A DNA stretch of 64,000 nt from Leptobrachium leishanense (taxonomy: Eukaryota; Chordata; Amphibia; Anura; Megophryidae), in contig CM019066.1 in assembly GCA_009667805.1 (NCBI GenBank), positions 333,318,077 through 333,382,076 of the forward strand. The letters are read 5' to 3'. The notes beneath the pieces are model-generated. The model was given only the letters and a program-made list of their open reading frames with translations, was not told where the DNA came from and did not search any database. Below, in pieces: positions 35,264 to 46,946 of this stretch. Every line of letters starts with the position of its first letter. The stretch's first letter is position 1. Both the position numbers and the translations under genes were made by a program.

Positions 35264-36243
35264 TCTCTATGGTCCAAAAATAGTATTTATTTTCTTAAAC
35301 TACTTAAATACTACAGTCCAATACTTTTAATGGTAAAATGTGCTAAAAAAAGAGTGGTTAACTATTAACCCCTACTGCGTTCGATCCTTTTTTCTTTTTT
35401 TTTTTACAGATTAAAAAAGTACAAATTACCTTTTGATATAGTTTTGACAACTCCTCTTCGTACTTCCAGGGCCATGTATACTGCTACAGGAAGTGTATGA
35501 ATGCAAGCGCAGAACAATTGGCACATGTATGCCCAAAGGGTCAATTGAATGCTTCTCATTGAGTCAGTGGGTTGTAAGCTCTCTCAGCCTGCCAACTCTG
35601 CCAATGCTCTTGAACCAAAGCTGTGGAAGACTATCCGGCAGCTGCTGATCGATAGTCTTCAAGACAGAGATAACTTGATATTTGGTATATAAATTGATAC
35701 TAGTGACATTGATGGCTCTATAATTAGGCAAAATAGGCAGTCGCTAAAGGCCGCAATCATAAAGAGCGTTGTGTGATGCAATTTATTGGGAATATCCTTG
35801 TGCATAGGGCATTTATGAGCATATCGACATTGCATGTAAATATGTTCCCACATTCATAAACTGCTGTTTACCAAGAAAGCTGTTAATTTACTTTAAATAG
35901 TCATAATGGCTGAGAGTGTCTACTCTGTCCTCTTCCTGGAGGCTGTCCCTGAATCAGCCTTCTAAAGAGGGACATTTCCATGCCAAGAAAGATGTCAATC
36001 GGGCTGTAACAATCAGGGTTTCGGAGTTTGTCTTGGACATGAACAGCTCTGTACATTCCTGATCATTCAATCAGTCTATTTAGACTTGCACGGAGAGAGT
36101 CTTTGGAATGGCTCTTTACTTGAACGAGTCCACACATATGCCTTTTATGTTTATTAAACAATTTAAACTGTATATAAATTAATAAAAAATAATAAATTGT
36201 ATTATTGCCAACTGATTCATGCAAAAATAATATTTTAGACTAA
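35263..36243. other. Unassigned low-copy DNA
   Basis: No transposon ends or exon-like frames with usable splice borders were seen. 35580-36130 is complex, single-copy-looking sequence. Confidence 0.45.
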
Positions 36244-36515
36244 GGGAGTTATTCAGAGAGCACCGAAATGTCGCCGACATTTCGGTGCTCTCTCGTTCCC
36301 TGCACTTCGGGAATCAAATTCACCGCAGAGTCCCCGAAGTGCAGGGAGCACCCGCCGCAATCCCACCGAACACTCACCGAATATCCACCGAAAACCCGTC
36401 TGAGCCGCTGCAAAAAAACGCCGAACACATCGGAAAAAGCGGACGAGCCGTCGATCACAGCGCAGACCAGCCGCCGGAAAAAGCCGACAAGCTGACGAAT
36501 GGGGTACAAAAAAAA

Positions 36516-37348
36516 TTACCGCAGGAAGAATGTTCGGATCAGAAGGATCCCGGAGACGATCGCTGCAGATGCCTTGCTGGCATATGTTAATAAATTTGCG
36601 TTACACGTTATGGGGACACCAGCAGGGTCTACCCTTCCTTTTCGGCATGCTGCACGACAACGGAAGACAGCAATGGCTTCAGCGGAGTCCCCATGTGATG
36701 TGTTCGCGATTACCGTGGAGGAGTCAGATAAGCGTCGACTGATGTCAAACCCGGTTGCCCGGGCTCCGATACCTTTTGGGGACATTTCTCTGACACTCTT
36801 TAATGACCTTCCATTCTTGACACTAGTTGCTCGGAGGCAGTTCCGGGAGATATTCACTTTTTTAGGAGCAGTGGGGTTCGATACCGTTGGGCGGTGGCGG
36901 GATCTATGCATATCTGTCATGATAACGTGTCACATTTAGTAACTACCTCTGCGCATCTGTTGGGCTCCCTGGGTCTCTCTCCCCTGCCCAGACGTCGCCT
37001 GGCCTCGATCACGGAGGGTCTTCCCTCGTTTCTCTGGACCTGGACTAGGGGACAGGGTCGCTGTATAGATCTCTTTTATCTCTACCCATGGGTTGTCAGA
37101 GCATTTGTCTTTTTTGGCTTCCCCTCCTTTTAATTTTGGTTTCTTTCTCTGAGATTTCAGCTTTTTTCTTTTCTTCATGATATCATTTTTCTGTTTCTCC
37201 TATTTGCATTTTAGTACTCTCTTGAGGTTTGATATGCAGTTTCTGTATGTTTGCAGTTTCTTGTGAAGACCCAGTGTTGTCTTACTTTAGATTTTTCGTC
37301 TATTGTGACATGTAAAAACGTTAAAATAAAGAACTTTAAAAAAAAAAA
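36516..37348 (+). mobile_element. L1 insertion: ORF1 C-terminal part plus 3' UTR and A-tail, no ORF2
   Basis: A 5'-truncated retrotransposon: L1 ORF1 remnant, then about 350 bases of 3' UTR, AATAAA at 37325-37330 and an A-run at 37338-37348. ORF2 (endonuclease/reverse transcriptase) is missing between ORF1 and the tail. That is the layout of HAL1-type half-LINEs in mammals; deletion of ORF2 in one copy is the alternative. It landed in A-rich DNA of the family B MITE. Confidence 0.72.
36517..37010 (+). pseudogene. L1 ORF1p (Transposase_22 type) fragment, frameshifted
   Basis: ORF1p is the RNA-binding chaperone of L1. The first frame (to about 36875) reads KNVRIRRIPETIAADALLAY, the start of the L1 RRM domain (family pattern NxRIRGIPE), then PCDVFAI, FGDISLTLFNDLPFLTLVAR and RRQFREIF, matching the C-terminal domain pattern 'IQLFxDLSPxTLxxRRxLRPL'. 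The expected RYRW follows in another frame (VRYRWAVAGSMHI, from 36876), so a frameshift lies near 36870. The frame then decays into SLGLSPLPRRRLAS. Coiled coil and start are lost. The closing residues and family assignment are from memory of the family. Confidence 0.72.
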
Positions 37349-37657
37349 CAGAAATATTTTTAACATTGAAACCTATAGGGTTGGCCTGAATAAACCTGCC
37401 GAATGAAAGCACCGAACAGCAGGGCACATTGGCAACTTTAAACTGCTGTTCGGTGTTCAATGAATAGATTAACCATTGCTTCTCTATGGGGGATTTCACT
37501 GCCTTCAAACAGGCACCGTACTTGCTAGCAGTTCGCCAAAATTTGGCGAACTGCCTGTTCTCTGAATAGCTGAATGGCCCCAAAATGTCGCCGTACAGGG
37601 AAATTTACTGTTCGGTGACATTTCGGGGGCCAGATTGGCTCTCTCTGAATAACCCCT

Positions 37658-39428
37658 ATAGGCTGATATAAATGGCAGAATCAGCGGTTGCAGATGGTGG
37701 ACACAAGGGCAAGTGTGAGAGATCCTTCATGTTATTGGGAGCTCAGTTTACATGGCTAGTCAGTACAAATGTCTTCAAGTACATGGTCTTGTGAGCTTGT
37801 ACAAACCAGGCTCCCTAGGAACCCATACCTCATAACTCCTCGTAAGTAAGCGCCTGACAAGCCAGCGGAGCTAGAGGGCTGTGTTTTCCCTAATAAATTC
37901 CTCGCTGAACCCACTTGTTAGTCAAGCGTTGTGCACACTAACTACAGAAAGGGCCCCGTGTCCCGGGCATAAATTACTCTTGCGTGCCACTGTTTCCTAG
38001 CAGTACCCCAGTTATGGATTACTTTGTTCTCGACTTGACAGGAACATAATTAGAACTGTTGATGAAATCTACCAAATTGTCCCTCCGTGGCCTCAATGGT
38101 CAGGAAATTTGGCTGAGTCGTATTTGTCACCGATGTAAAGCCTCTAAACACTTCATATTAACAATGTTATTAATGGCCGCTATGATCTGCCCGTGAATCG
38201 AAAGCGCTTGAAAGGAGACGCGTGTTTGTGGCACGCGTTGATAAATCAAAGCAGATGGAATATGTTTGGGGCTTTTTTTTTTTTTTACTTTCTTTTTTTT
38301 CAATTCTTAAAAGAATTCTGTTTTTTTCAAAGATGGGTAAACTATAGCTCTGATGTCTGGGGGACTATCCATTTTTGGTTTAGTGCTTTGAGAGTTCCGA
38401 TCGGAATCTGCTATGTCTGTTATCCTGCATGGAGGGCTTCTTTCCCTATCTCTTTGCTTGTGCATATCGAGAGTTGCAGTGCGGAGCTGATAAAAGTGGC
38501 AGAACTCATTTGAGCATCATAGGAGCTGCATTTCTCAAAACCTGTAGTACTGGGAGCTGTCTCTGCTTCGTTTATGTTGTTGAAGGCAGCACCGAGAGGG
38601 CTAGGAGTTAGTAAAATGGATCACTATAGTTGCAGTATATCTGCCTCGGCATTATAGGCATTTTATGATTAGCAATGCATACCAGATGGGATGCTAGCAG
38701 GTTGCCGGAACATCATGGGGAGAATAGGATCTTTAATATACCTTAATTGGGGAGCCTGGGTATTTTATAAACCTATATTACAACTTCAAAGAAAGGTCAG
38801 AGGTTGCCTAAGTATCATGGGAGTTGCCTGAACACTATAGGGGCTGTAACAGGGGCAGATCCAGACACAAGTTTCGAGAGCGATACTTTACCAATTTTGG
38901 CTAAGAGCTGGTGCTTTAGTTGCAGTGATGGGCACTGGGTCTCACGATGCACACATCACACTCTCTCCAGAACATTGACACGCAGGGTTTGGCCTCGCCC
39001 TTCTCAGGTGACCCCTGCTGGACTCCGCACAGCGATGTTCTGTAATAATAAATGAGAAAGTGAGTTATTGCAGTGACATTGTTTAATTTATAACTGAAAA
39101 GTGGTCAAAGCTGGTGCTTTCGTAAAGCTGCTGACCTTTTCAATGACACCTACTGTAACTTGACCTTGTAGCATGTACAGAACTGGGGATACACTGATCC
39201 AAGGGACCGCTGCATCTCCCCAAATGGGACTGCAGCTGGGGGGGCACATGCCCTCGCTGACCTTCCCCAGTATATTCCAGTGGGCTGCACTATACCTTTA
39301 ATTGGGAACCTGAGTATTTTATAAAGTTATGTTACAACTTCATTGAAAGGTCAGATGTTGCCTAAGACTCATGGGGGTGGTTATATACAACATCTATTGC
39401 AGCAAATACAATTATTGCACTATGTATG
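37658..39428. other. Unassigned low-copy DNA, candidate conserved non-coding stretch
   Basis: 37950-38260 is complex text without repeat signatures (for example CATAATTAGAACTGTTGATG, TTATTAATGGCCGC) and resembles the style of developmental non-coding elements. 38290-39060 has a T-rich tract and no exon-like frame. 39030-39110 shares text with 24735-24790 in reverse (CAATGTCACTGCA, TCACTTTCTCATT), a small dispersed repeat. Confidence 0.4.
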
Positions 39429-39560
39429 ATGCAGTTAGTTACAGATACAAGTTTTTATAAAGCGTTAACAAGTTCCGCAGCGCTGTACAATGGGGGAGCA
39501 TAAACATGAGAACATACTTGATAAATAAGGAAAACACAACCCTGCCCGTAGGATAGCTTA
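39429..39560 (-). repeat. Anuran dispersed repeat, terminal part
   Basis: ATAAAGCGTTAACAAGTTCC and GCAGCGCTGTACAATGGG match 26905-26975. Only the end of the repeat is clear; the text then diverges. Confidence 0.7.
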
Positions 39561-39837
39561 TCTAGGAAATACAGCACTTTAAGGATGGTGAAGCTGGTTC
39601 GTAGAAAGAATATAGTGGGGTTTGCGTGGGAAGGAACAGAAGCTTGGGAAGAAGTAAGAGTAATTAGAGAGAGAAGTGGAAACAGCTGGAAAGGAGACCT
39701 GACATTATGGACCAGGCCTGGGTGGGTAGCAGTGGCGTCACAAGGGGGGGCGGGGGTGCGGCCCGCACTGGGTGACACCACCCCCTAGGGTGACACCCTA
39801 AAACAAAATATATATTTATTTTTTTTACACAAAAATA

Positions 39838-39900
39838 TTTTAACAGGAAGGATACATTGAGAATTCTCTAATTTTCAAGTATGTCCTGGGTAGGCAAGGC
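39838..39900 (-). repeat. SINE 3' tail fragment
   Basis: AACAGGAAGGATACATTGAG and TTTTCAAGTATGTCCTGGGT match the 3' portion of the SINE at 57700-57910. Confidence 0.7.
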
Positions 39901-39954
39901 CTAGGCTGGCACTTTCCAGGGGGCAGTAAAAAAAACACCACTAAAGAGGATATT

Positions 39955-40350
39955 AACAGAGAGCACCGAAATGACGCAGACATTTCAGTGTTCTGTTGTT
40001 CCCCGCACTTTGGGGAATCAAATTTCCCTGGTGAATTCACTGCAGGGCCCCTGAAGTGCAGGGAATCAGCACCCGAATGCCGCCTCAAACCCGTCGCCCG
40101 CTGTTTTAAAAAACTACTGAACGAAAATGTCTGGAATTAACATATAATATGAATTGTAATGAAAAGGTCTGTTACAGAAAAAAGAAAAACCGCTATTAGA
40201 ATTTTTTATTTTTTTTTTAAAAATGCCTAAAGGATACTAGAAAAATAAAATCAATAAATAAAGAGATTTTTTACTACAGATTATAGGAATAAATGGTTTA
40301 TTAGATATTGGTTAAAAACAGGAATATTTTTAACATTGAAACCTATAGTG
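39955..40350. repeat. Family B MITE fragment
   Basis: GAGAGCACCGAAATGACGCA opens as in 36244-37657; later come the poly-T/A core, GGTTTATTAGATATTGGTTA and ATATTTTTAACATTGAAACC. The distal half is replaced by a TTA-MITE fragment. Confidence 0.75.
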
Positions 40351-40364
40351 TTCACACTTCACAA

Positions 40365-40725
40365 TGAAGTCAGACGAGCGCATTCTGAGCACACTGTGCA
40401 TCCGTGCACAACTGACGTACTTTCTGACTGATGATACTGTAGACACCACACGGTCTGTTTTTTTTGACTGACTTTTTTTGACTGATGTAGATGGGAAATA
40501 AAATTAATATGTAAAATGAAAAAATTGATACATGATATGAAAAACCATTTTGTCCGTCAAAAATGCTGGACGTCAAAAATGCAATCTGTCTGACTACGTT
40601 ACATCACTCACACACAAAGCTACGCGTACGTGGCGCACTCTGTGCGACCGTCCTAGCGGTTTGACGTTCTTGCCTAAATTGCGTCCGGTGCCACGTGCGT
40701 TGTGCATCCACACTTGCACATGAGA
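40365..40725. repeat. TTA-MITE fragment (copy-2 subfamily)
   Basis: GTCAGACGAGCGCATTCTGA, CCACACGGTCTGTTTTT, AAAATGCTGGACGTC and ACATCACTCACACACAAAGC follow the order seen in 31329-31775. Both terminal GGCTAGG ends are lost. Confidence 0.78.
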
Positions 40726-40910
40726 GCTCCACAGCAATAAACCTCACAGTAATGTGTGCCGGGTATGAGCATTCAGTATTATATGGGAGTACTGATTTAT
40801 GAGTAAAAGTAGTTTAAAAAAAACTAACTTGGGGGGTGACACGGGGGGGGGTGACACCATAAGTTACCGCACCGGGTAACACCAACCCTAGTGACGCCAC
40901 TGATGGGTAG

Positions 40911-42527
40911 GACAACAGGGTGGAAAAATTTTGATCTGTGTGTATGCAGTCCTGATTAGATGGTGTGAAAGAGTGGTTGCCAGGGTGGTATGCAAGCAGT
41001 AATGTTAAAAATTAAAGTGAAAAGTGGCTGAGCATGATGTGAATTGCAGTACATGTAGAGCAGTGCTAGAGATGCCGGAGTATCTTTGGGCTTGTAGTTT
41101 ACAGCAGCCCGAGTGCTATATGTTGACTACCCCTATTATCCTCTCAAGGCTCCCCTGCCTCTGCTATTTCTTCGTTTAATTGACTCTGACTCACCAGTCT
41201 TTTAATTTGTGCGCGCCGCCTGTAAAGAATACATGCTATTAAAACATTACAACTGTCCTCTTACATATGCTAATGGTGTTTAAGAAGCTGACAATCCTGC
41301 TATGCTATATTTCGTGCCAAGCAGCAGTGTCTTTCTGCTATAATAATTACTACTTTAATAAGCCTAGAAGCATTTTAGGGCAGAACATCGACGTATTAAA
41401 TATATCTTCTGGATGGTGTTGTTCTTCCAATATGTTTCCCGCGAATTCATAATATTCAAGTAAAGGTCAGAGGAACGTCTTAAGTGCCAAGCTCGCCTTT
41501 TTTCCCCCTTCCCTCTAGTATTATTTAAAACGGATACAGAGTGTTTATTATCAGGACTCTAGTGTTCTCTTGTGGTTTGAAGCAAAGAAAAAGAAACGTA
41601 TACATGTATTTCTGCTGTTTAATATCTCCGCTCCCGGATCGGACCCGCTATTCAAACTGACAGGGCTAAGCGTTACCTTGTACAAAATTATTTTTTTTAT
41701 CTGAGCAGCGTTTCATATTTTTCTTAAAAAAGAAAATTAAGATAGGTTGATGCTTTTTTAATACATATTTTTTTAAAAAAATGTGATAACAAAGTAAATG
41801 GTTCCTGAATGAGAATAACAGCTAAATAATACATTAAGATAACACTGTTTGCAGATAATGGGAACAATATACTTAGCGGCGTTACTGCTTTTAGGAGTGA
41901 ATGCCATGCCTTATCTAACATAATATAGTAGAGATACTGGCTGCAGATATATGTTCTGGATGCAAGTATTTCATTGCATTTTATTATGCATTCTGGTTTT
42001 GCATTGGATTTGCTCAAATCTGTATTATGGTTTATGAAGGGTCATTTTTACTCCAGCAAATAAATAAATAAATATATATTGTGTTATAGCCACTGGACAC
42101 ACGAGTCAGTGCGTCAGTATTTTTCTTTATTTGGGCAGCCACAGCACATGCAGAGTAGTCGTTTCAACAAAAATATAACAAATATAAAGTAAAACCTACT
42201 CCTCATGTGGAGTCTAACTAAAGATTTGGTATACCTAACTATAGTATTGGGAGGCTAAGCCGCTTACCAATAATGCAAAACAAAACAGAATATTCTTAAC
42301 TTCAGGTCTTTCCTCTTTCTCTACTGCACCCAGCACAAACACTGCCTGTCTCAGAAGGAACCACAGCTCCTATAAGGGCAGGGCAATCAGGCATCAGCTG
42401 ACAATTAACCCTGTAGAGGGAAAATGACTTTTTTTCATCCACCTGCTAATAAAACTATTATCTATTACCCTACCCCTAATCACACTGTCACAATACTGTA
42501 TATATATTGCAATTGTCCAGCAATTGT
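40911..42527. other. Mostly unassigned; possible LTR-like text at 42070-42420
   Basis: 41120-41900 is low-copy DNA with no supported exon. 42070-42420 (TTTATTTGGGCAGCCACAGC ... CAATCAGGCATCAGCTGACA) has the feel of a reverse-oriented LTR, but no TG/CA ends or duplication were found. Confidence 0.4.
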
Positions 42528-42532
42528 TACAG

Positions 42533-44032
42533 CATTTCTTCACACCTGCCTAAAAAACAAAGGAATGACGAGTGCACTCGAGTAAATCTAAAAACAAATA
42601 TATTTATTCCATCAATTAAAAAGTTTCAAACTGACGTTTTGGCTCTCTCGGAGCCATTGTTATGGTGATAATGGCTCCAAGAGAGCCGAAACATTGGTTT
42701 GTTACTTTTTAACCCCTTAGTGACCAGGTGGTTTTACACAAATCCGTCCTTTAGTGACCGCTGCTGTTTTTACGTTTCTGCGCTGTTAGGGTTTAGGTCA
42801 AATTTTCCTCTTACTCGTTTATTCAACCCACACATATTATACACCCTTTTTCCCGCCATTAAATGGACTTTCTAGAAATACCATTATTTCCATCATATCC
42901 AATAATTTACTATAAAAAAAATATGAAATATGATGAAAAAAATGGTAAAAACACACTTTTTCGTAATTTAATCCCCAAAAGCTACAACCACCAATAAAGA
43001 CCCTGGCTAAATAGTTTCAAAATTTTATCCCGAGAATAGAAATACCCAATTTTTACATGTTTTTGCCTTTTAACCCTTTCACTGCTGAGCCAGTTCATCT
43101 ATGTGCGCTGCGCTCATTTTGACCATTTTGTGCTAATTATTTTGAGATGACAGCCTAGGTCCTATTTAATTAAACCCCCCCAGACAAATTTTTTAAAAAA
43201 AACCAATTTTTTTTATTTTATTTAATTTTTTTATTATTATTTTTTTATTTAATTTTTTTAAAAAAATTTTTTTAAACCAAACCTGGTCATGATTGGTATC
43301 ATTGGAAAGGCCATGATCAATGATGGCCTTTCAAATGATGTCAAATATGACCATCCAGCTGCCATGGATCGGGAGATAAAGGGATCCTTAGGATCCCCTT
43401 ATCTCTACATGGCAGCTAGATGGTTAACTGGCCCACTGACATCCTCACACATATGGTGAGGTTGTCAGTGGGTGGGGGGGACCTGGAGGCTAGGCTGACA
43501 TCCAAGATGTCAGCCCCCCTCCAGGTTCGAATCGCGTTTTGGCGCCAATTCATGCTAAAACGCGATCCGGCAGCGAAACGGTTAATGCTATACACCGCTG
43601 AAAAGGGGAGACTCTCCCCTTTTCAGCAGTGCAAAAAGCATCTCCCTAGCTTCAATGGTTGGGGAGATAGAGGGCTCTCTTGATTTGAATGGGGGCACCT
43701 GCTGATGACGTCACCACGCAGCGTGGCGACGTCATCAGCCTCGCCTGCCCATGTAAATCACATGGGCAGGCTTCCTCCCTGCCAGATCACCGAGGGATCC
43801 AGCGAGAGAGGTGAGTATCGGGCGGGAGGGGGATTTGGCGCCGCTGACGTACCCTGTACGTCCGCGGGTCTAAGGGAGACCTGTGGACAGGACGTACAGG
43901 GTACGTCAGGGGTCCTTAAGGGGTTAATTGATGGAATAAATATATTTGTTTTTATATTTACTCGAGTGCACTCGTCACTCCTTTGGTTTTTGATATTTAA
44001 CTGTGCAAAAGTTTTAGACAGGTGTGAAGAAA
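42533..44032. repeat. Foldback element, arms of about 125-150 bp, split by a TTAA element
   Basis: The left arm (42533-42658: ATTTCTTCACACCTG ... AATGACGAGTGCACTCGAGT ... TTTGGCTCTCTCGGAGCCAT) pairs with 42671-42712 plus 43928-44032. The loop is about 12 bases. The right arm carries an extra 25 or so bases. Excising 42713-43927 rejoins the right arm exactly at TTAA, proving the insertion order. The GGCTC..GAGCCGAAACATTGG centre is a style shared by many anuran foldback repeats. Confidence 0.9.
42713..43923. mobile_element. TTAA-flanked non-autonomous element, copy 2
   Basis: CCCCTTAGTGACCAGG at the left, GGTCCTTAAGGGG at the right, TTAA at 42709-42712 and 43924-43927. Internal foldbacks include GTACCCTGTACGTCC / GGACGTACAGGGTAC (43850-43905) and GATGACGTCACCACGC / GCGTGGCGACGTCATC (43704-43736). 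Shares blocks with 18916-19788. Piggybac-like or Kolobok-like; non-coding. Confidence 0.92.
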
Positions 44033-44094
44033 TACTATAAAGTAGGAATGCTTTCAAAAATATATATTATAATTGTTTATTTTTATTACTTTAC

Positions 44095-45140
44095 GAAATG
44101 CAAAGTGAGCGAACAGAAGAAAAGTCTAAACCAAATCAAGATTTGATGTGACTACCCTTTGGCTTCAAATCAGCATCATTTCTTAACCTTGCACACTTTG
44201 TACACTTTTGTAGGATCAGAATCAGGTCCACGATTAACCAATTATACCAAGCAGGTGCTAATAATGATCATTAATTCCATATGCAGGTTGAAACACAGTC
44301 ATTAACTCAACCAGAAACAGCTGTGTAGGAGGTTTAAAACTGGGTGAGGAACAGCCAAACTCTACTACTCACAATGTGATGTTGTGGAAGACAGTTTCAT
44401 GTCACTCACAGGTCAAAGACCATGGCAAGACGGAGCGCAGCAACCATGACATAAGGTATTGCATCAGCAAGGTCTCTCCCAGTCTCCCAGGGAAAGATTT
44501 CAAAGCAGATTGGGATTTCAGGATGCGCTGTTCAAGTTATTTAGAAGAACCACAAAAAAAAACGGGCAATGTTGTGGACCGTAGAAACAGTGGTTGGCCA
44601 AGGAAACTTAATGTAGCAGATAAAAGACACATTATGCTTACTTCCCTTCAACATGGAAGATGTCCAGCCATGCGCTTAGCAAAAAACTGGCAGAAACCAG
44701 TGGGACCCAGGTACACCCAACTACTATCTGAAGAAGTCTCATTGGAAGTTGTCTACGTGGAAAAATTGAGGTCAAAAAGCAATACCTCCGATATGGAAAC
44801 AAGGATAAGCAACTCAACTATGCACGGAAACATAGGAACTGGGTGCAGCAAAATGTCAGCAGGTGCCCTGGATGGATGAGTCAAAATTTTAAATACATGG
44901 TTGTAGCAGGAGACAGTTTGTTTGCCGAAGGGCTGGAGAGCGTTGCAATAATGAGTGTCTGCAGGCAACAGTGAAGCATGGTGGAGTTTCCTTTCAGGTT
45001 TTGGACTGCATTTCTGCAAATAGAGAATTAATGGTGTCCTCAATGCTGAGAAATACAGATAGATACTTATCCATCATGCAATATCATCGGGGAGGCACCT
45101 GACTGACCCCAAATTTATTCTGCAGCAGAAGAATGACCCC
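44095..45140 (+). pseudogene. Decayed Tc1-like transposase, second family
   Basis: A different Tc1 lineage from 16225-17246. Fragments legible over several frames: ARRSAATMT (about 44430), WDFRMRCSSY, VDRRNSGWPRKLN (44571-44613, the GRPRKL-type motif after the first HTH), LRSKKQYLRYGNKDKQLNYA (44767-44827), RNWVQQNVSRCPGWMSQ (44835 on, standing for the W-TDES catalytic stretch with the key Asp changed to Met), VKHGG (44972), then KFILQQKNDPK (45112-45143), where the second catalytic Asp appears as Lys. Many stops and shifts. The 3' part is cut off by a hAT MITE at 45146. Confidence 0.82.
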
Positions 45141-45145
45141 AAAAA

Positions 45146-45328
45146 TATAGTTCACAACCCTCGTCCTCATGTTCCCCTAACAGAGCAGAATTTAAGGATT
45201 CCCTTGTGGAAATGCAGACTGAATCCTGCAATCCCTGAACAGCAAATCATATCACCTGTGCTGTGCTTCAGATAGCTGCAAACCTGGCCTGTTAGGGGGA
45301 CCTGAGGACCAGGGTTGGGACAGACTAC
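45146..45328. mobile_element. hAT MITE, copy 2 (diverged)
   Basis: Aligns with 29766-29947 along its length (TCACAACCCTCGTCCTCATG, CAGCAAATCATATCACCTGTG, GTTAGGGGGACCTGAGGACC). Ends are mutated, so the target duplication cannot be read. It lies immediately after the Tc1 relic. Copies 2 and 1 differ in internal orientation. Confidence 0.85.
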
Positions 45329-45335
45329 TCTACAC

Positions 45336-45390
45336 TCATCCCTGCTTCTCACGGACGTCCCCTCCACGCTTGTGTGACCCCGGCCTAAAG
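45336..45390. repeat. TTA-MITE right-end fragment
   Basis: TCACGGACGTCCCCTCCACG then GTGTGACCCCGGCCTAA corresponds to the terminal part of the GGCTAGGGTCAGAC family. Confidence 0.6.
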
Positions 45391-46095
45391 AGGAATGATG
45401 GAGTCAAATAGACACATAGTTTTCCTACAAAGTCAAAAATGCTTGAACTGGTATAATACATCACATTGCTGAGTCACTACATGAGGTTTAAGACTCGTGC
45501 ATCAAATATAAAGGGGAGCCTGGCTGTTGTCCCTAGGATGGAGAGTGAAATTACTTTTTTGTATGAGTTTGTATATGTGTCTTTGTTATTGGGATTGTAT
45601 TATATTCAAAACTCTGTTGTGTGTTTTTAAGAAACTAGAATGATCCTTAAAAGAAGTTTTAAGACTCTCCTCCAGCTAATTGAGTAAAAATATTGAAATA
45701 ATTGACCGCATTTTCCATTTATATTTTATAAGACATACAAAATCGATTACTTACAACTATATACAGTATATATAAAAACTGATTATAATCTCATTGTTTT
45801 CAGGAAAATATGGTACTGAAATATTTACTGAAACATGTATCCGTACATATACCTTATATGTTTTTCACTTCACTTTTTTTCTAATTACTAATAGAAACCA
45901 CCCACAAAAGAAAAAGAAAAAAGCAGAGGCATGCAACAGTTCAAAAAAAGGGGGCTTAACCCCGGCTGAAAAAGTAGACAAAACAAAGGACCACAGGTAC
46001 AAGGAGAACGGGAGCAAAAGAAAAAATGAATGAATAAAATTAAAACGTAACAAAAAAATAAATGCATTATATTAAATTGGATAAACACAAAACCT
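45391..46095. other. AT-rich unassigned DNA
   Basis: No transposon ends or exon-like frames supported. An A-rich patch at 45895-45925. Confidence 0.45.
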
Positions 46096-46098
46096 TTA

Positions 46099-46525
46099 GG
46101 CTAGGGTCAGACGAACGCAGTTTTAACGTGCGTTTAGCCGCACGAAATCACGGCCGTGCTAGCAGCAAATGACGTCCAATGCCGGGGAACACACGACGAA
46201 CGGCCGCACGAAAGTTCGTCCGTGCAACGCAAGTGGCAAACGAACGCATTTTTTCGAGAACGTCAAACCGCTACTACTGACGTACAGAGTGCGCTGCGTC
46301 CGCATAGCGGCGTGTTTGCGTGATTGGGAGACGTCAGACGCTGCTAATGTCCGGCTAACATAACGTCCAGACACAAAAAGTGTTTTATTGATGATCCGTA
46401 CAAAATCACGGACGAATATGCGCATCGTATGACCGCTAACGCGTATTTCGTGAAAAAATACGTCCGTTCGTTCGACCGCACTTTTCCACGGACGACGCGA
46501 AAAATGCGTTCGTCTGACCCTAGCC
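46099..46525. mobile_element. TTA-flanked MITE, copy 3
   Basis: GGCTAGGGTCAGACGAACGC and GCGTTCGTCTGACCCTAGCC ends with perfect TTA flanks (46096-46098, 46526-46528). It is close to 30866-31291 throughout. Open frames on both strands come from CpG-rich composition. Confidence 0.93.
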
Positions 46526-46528
46526 TTA

Positions 46529-46913
46529 TTGTAACCAATACGACAGTGCACGAAAAAAAAATATTATGTGAAAAATAAATAATAAACACATAGGGCAAGA
46601 ATACCCGAGCAAAAGAGGGGATGGGATCCCAAAGTATAACGCAGCCTGTTCTTCTTGTACCTGTGGTACTTTGTTTTGTCTATAATTACTAATAGAAATA
46701 TAGGCCCCACTGCAGGTCACGACTAATCTATGCCTATATAGAAACTAGAAATAGGGATTTATATCTGCCGTATGTTATTTATCAAAAAGAATAAGCCGGA
46801 GCAGACCTTATTAAAACTGAAAATAAAATAATAGAAGACATTAAGATTAAAAAAAACAAATTAAAAATAATAAATAAAATTAAAAAATTAAATATGTGTG
46901 TATATATACACTA

Positions 46914-46946
<33 letters not shown>

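Larger units (their letters stand above)
36244..37657. mobile_element. Family B MITE, split by an L1 insertion
   Basis: Begins GGGAGTTATTCAGAGAGCAC and ends CTCTCTGAATAACCCC. The left subterminal hairpin is ACCGAAATGTCGCC / GACATTTCGGTGC; the right end shows ATGTCGCC ... GGTGACATTTCGG. The core matches family A (AGTGCAGGGAGCACCCGCCGC, TATTTTTAACATTGAAACC, GCCAAAATTTGGCGAACTGCC). An L1-derived insert occupies about 36516-37348 and has replaced roughly 200 bases of the usual core. Confidence 0.82.
39730..40902. mobile_element. hAT-type element filled with other repeats
   Basis: Ends CAGTGGCGTCAC and GTGACGCCACTG are inverse copies. Flanks GTGGGTAG (39722-39729) and ATGGGTAG (40903-40910) match at 7 of 8. 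Subterminal GGTGACACC words occur at both sides. Nested inside are a SINE tail (39838-39900), a family B MITE fragment (39955-40350) and a TTA-MITE fragment (40365-40725). No transposase remains. Confidence 0.87.

Noticed and set aside
36499..36939. Host gene of 146 codons
   Set aside because: It is an L1 ORF1p relic with a frameshift, followed by 3' UTR and A-tail; the first few codons belong to the MITE.
43705..44040. 111-codon frame
   Set aside because: Crosses the boundary of the TTAA element into the foldback arm; composition artefact.
46159..46551. 130-codon minus-strand frame
   Set aside because: Lies wholly inside a TTA-flanked MITE and is not preserved in the other copies.
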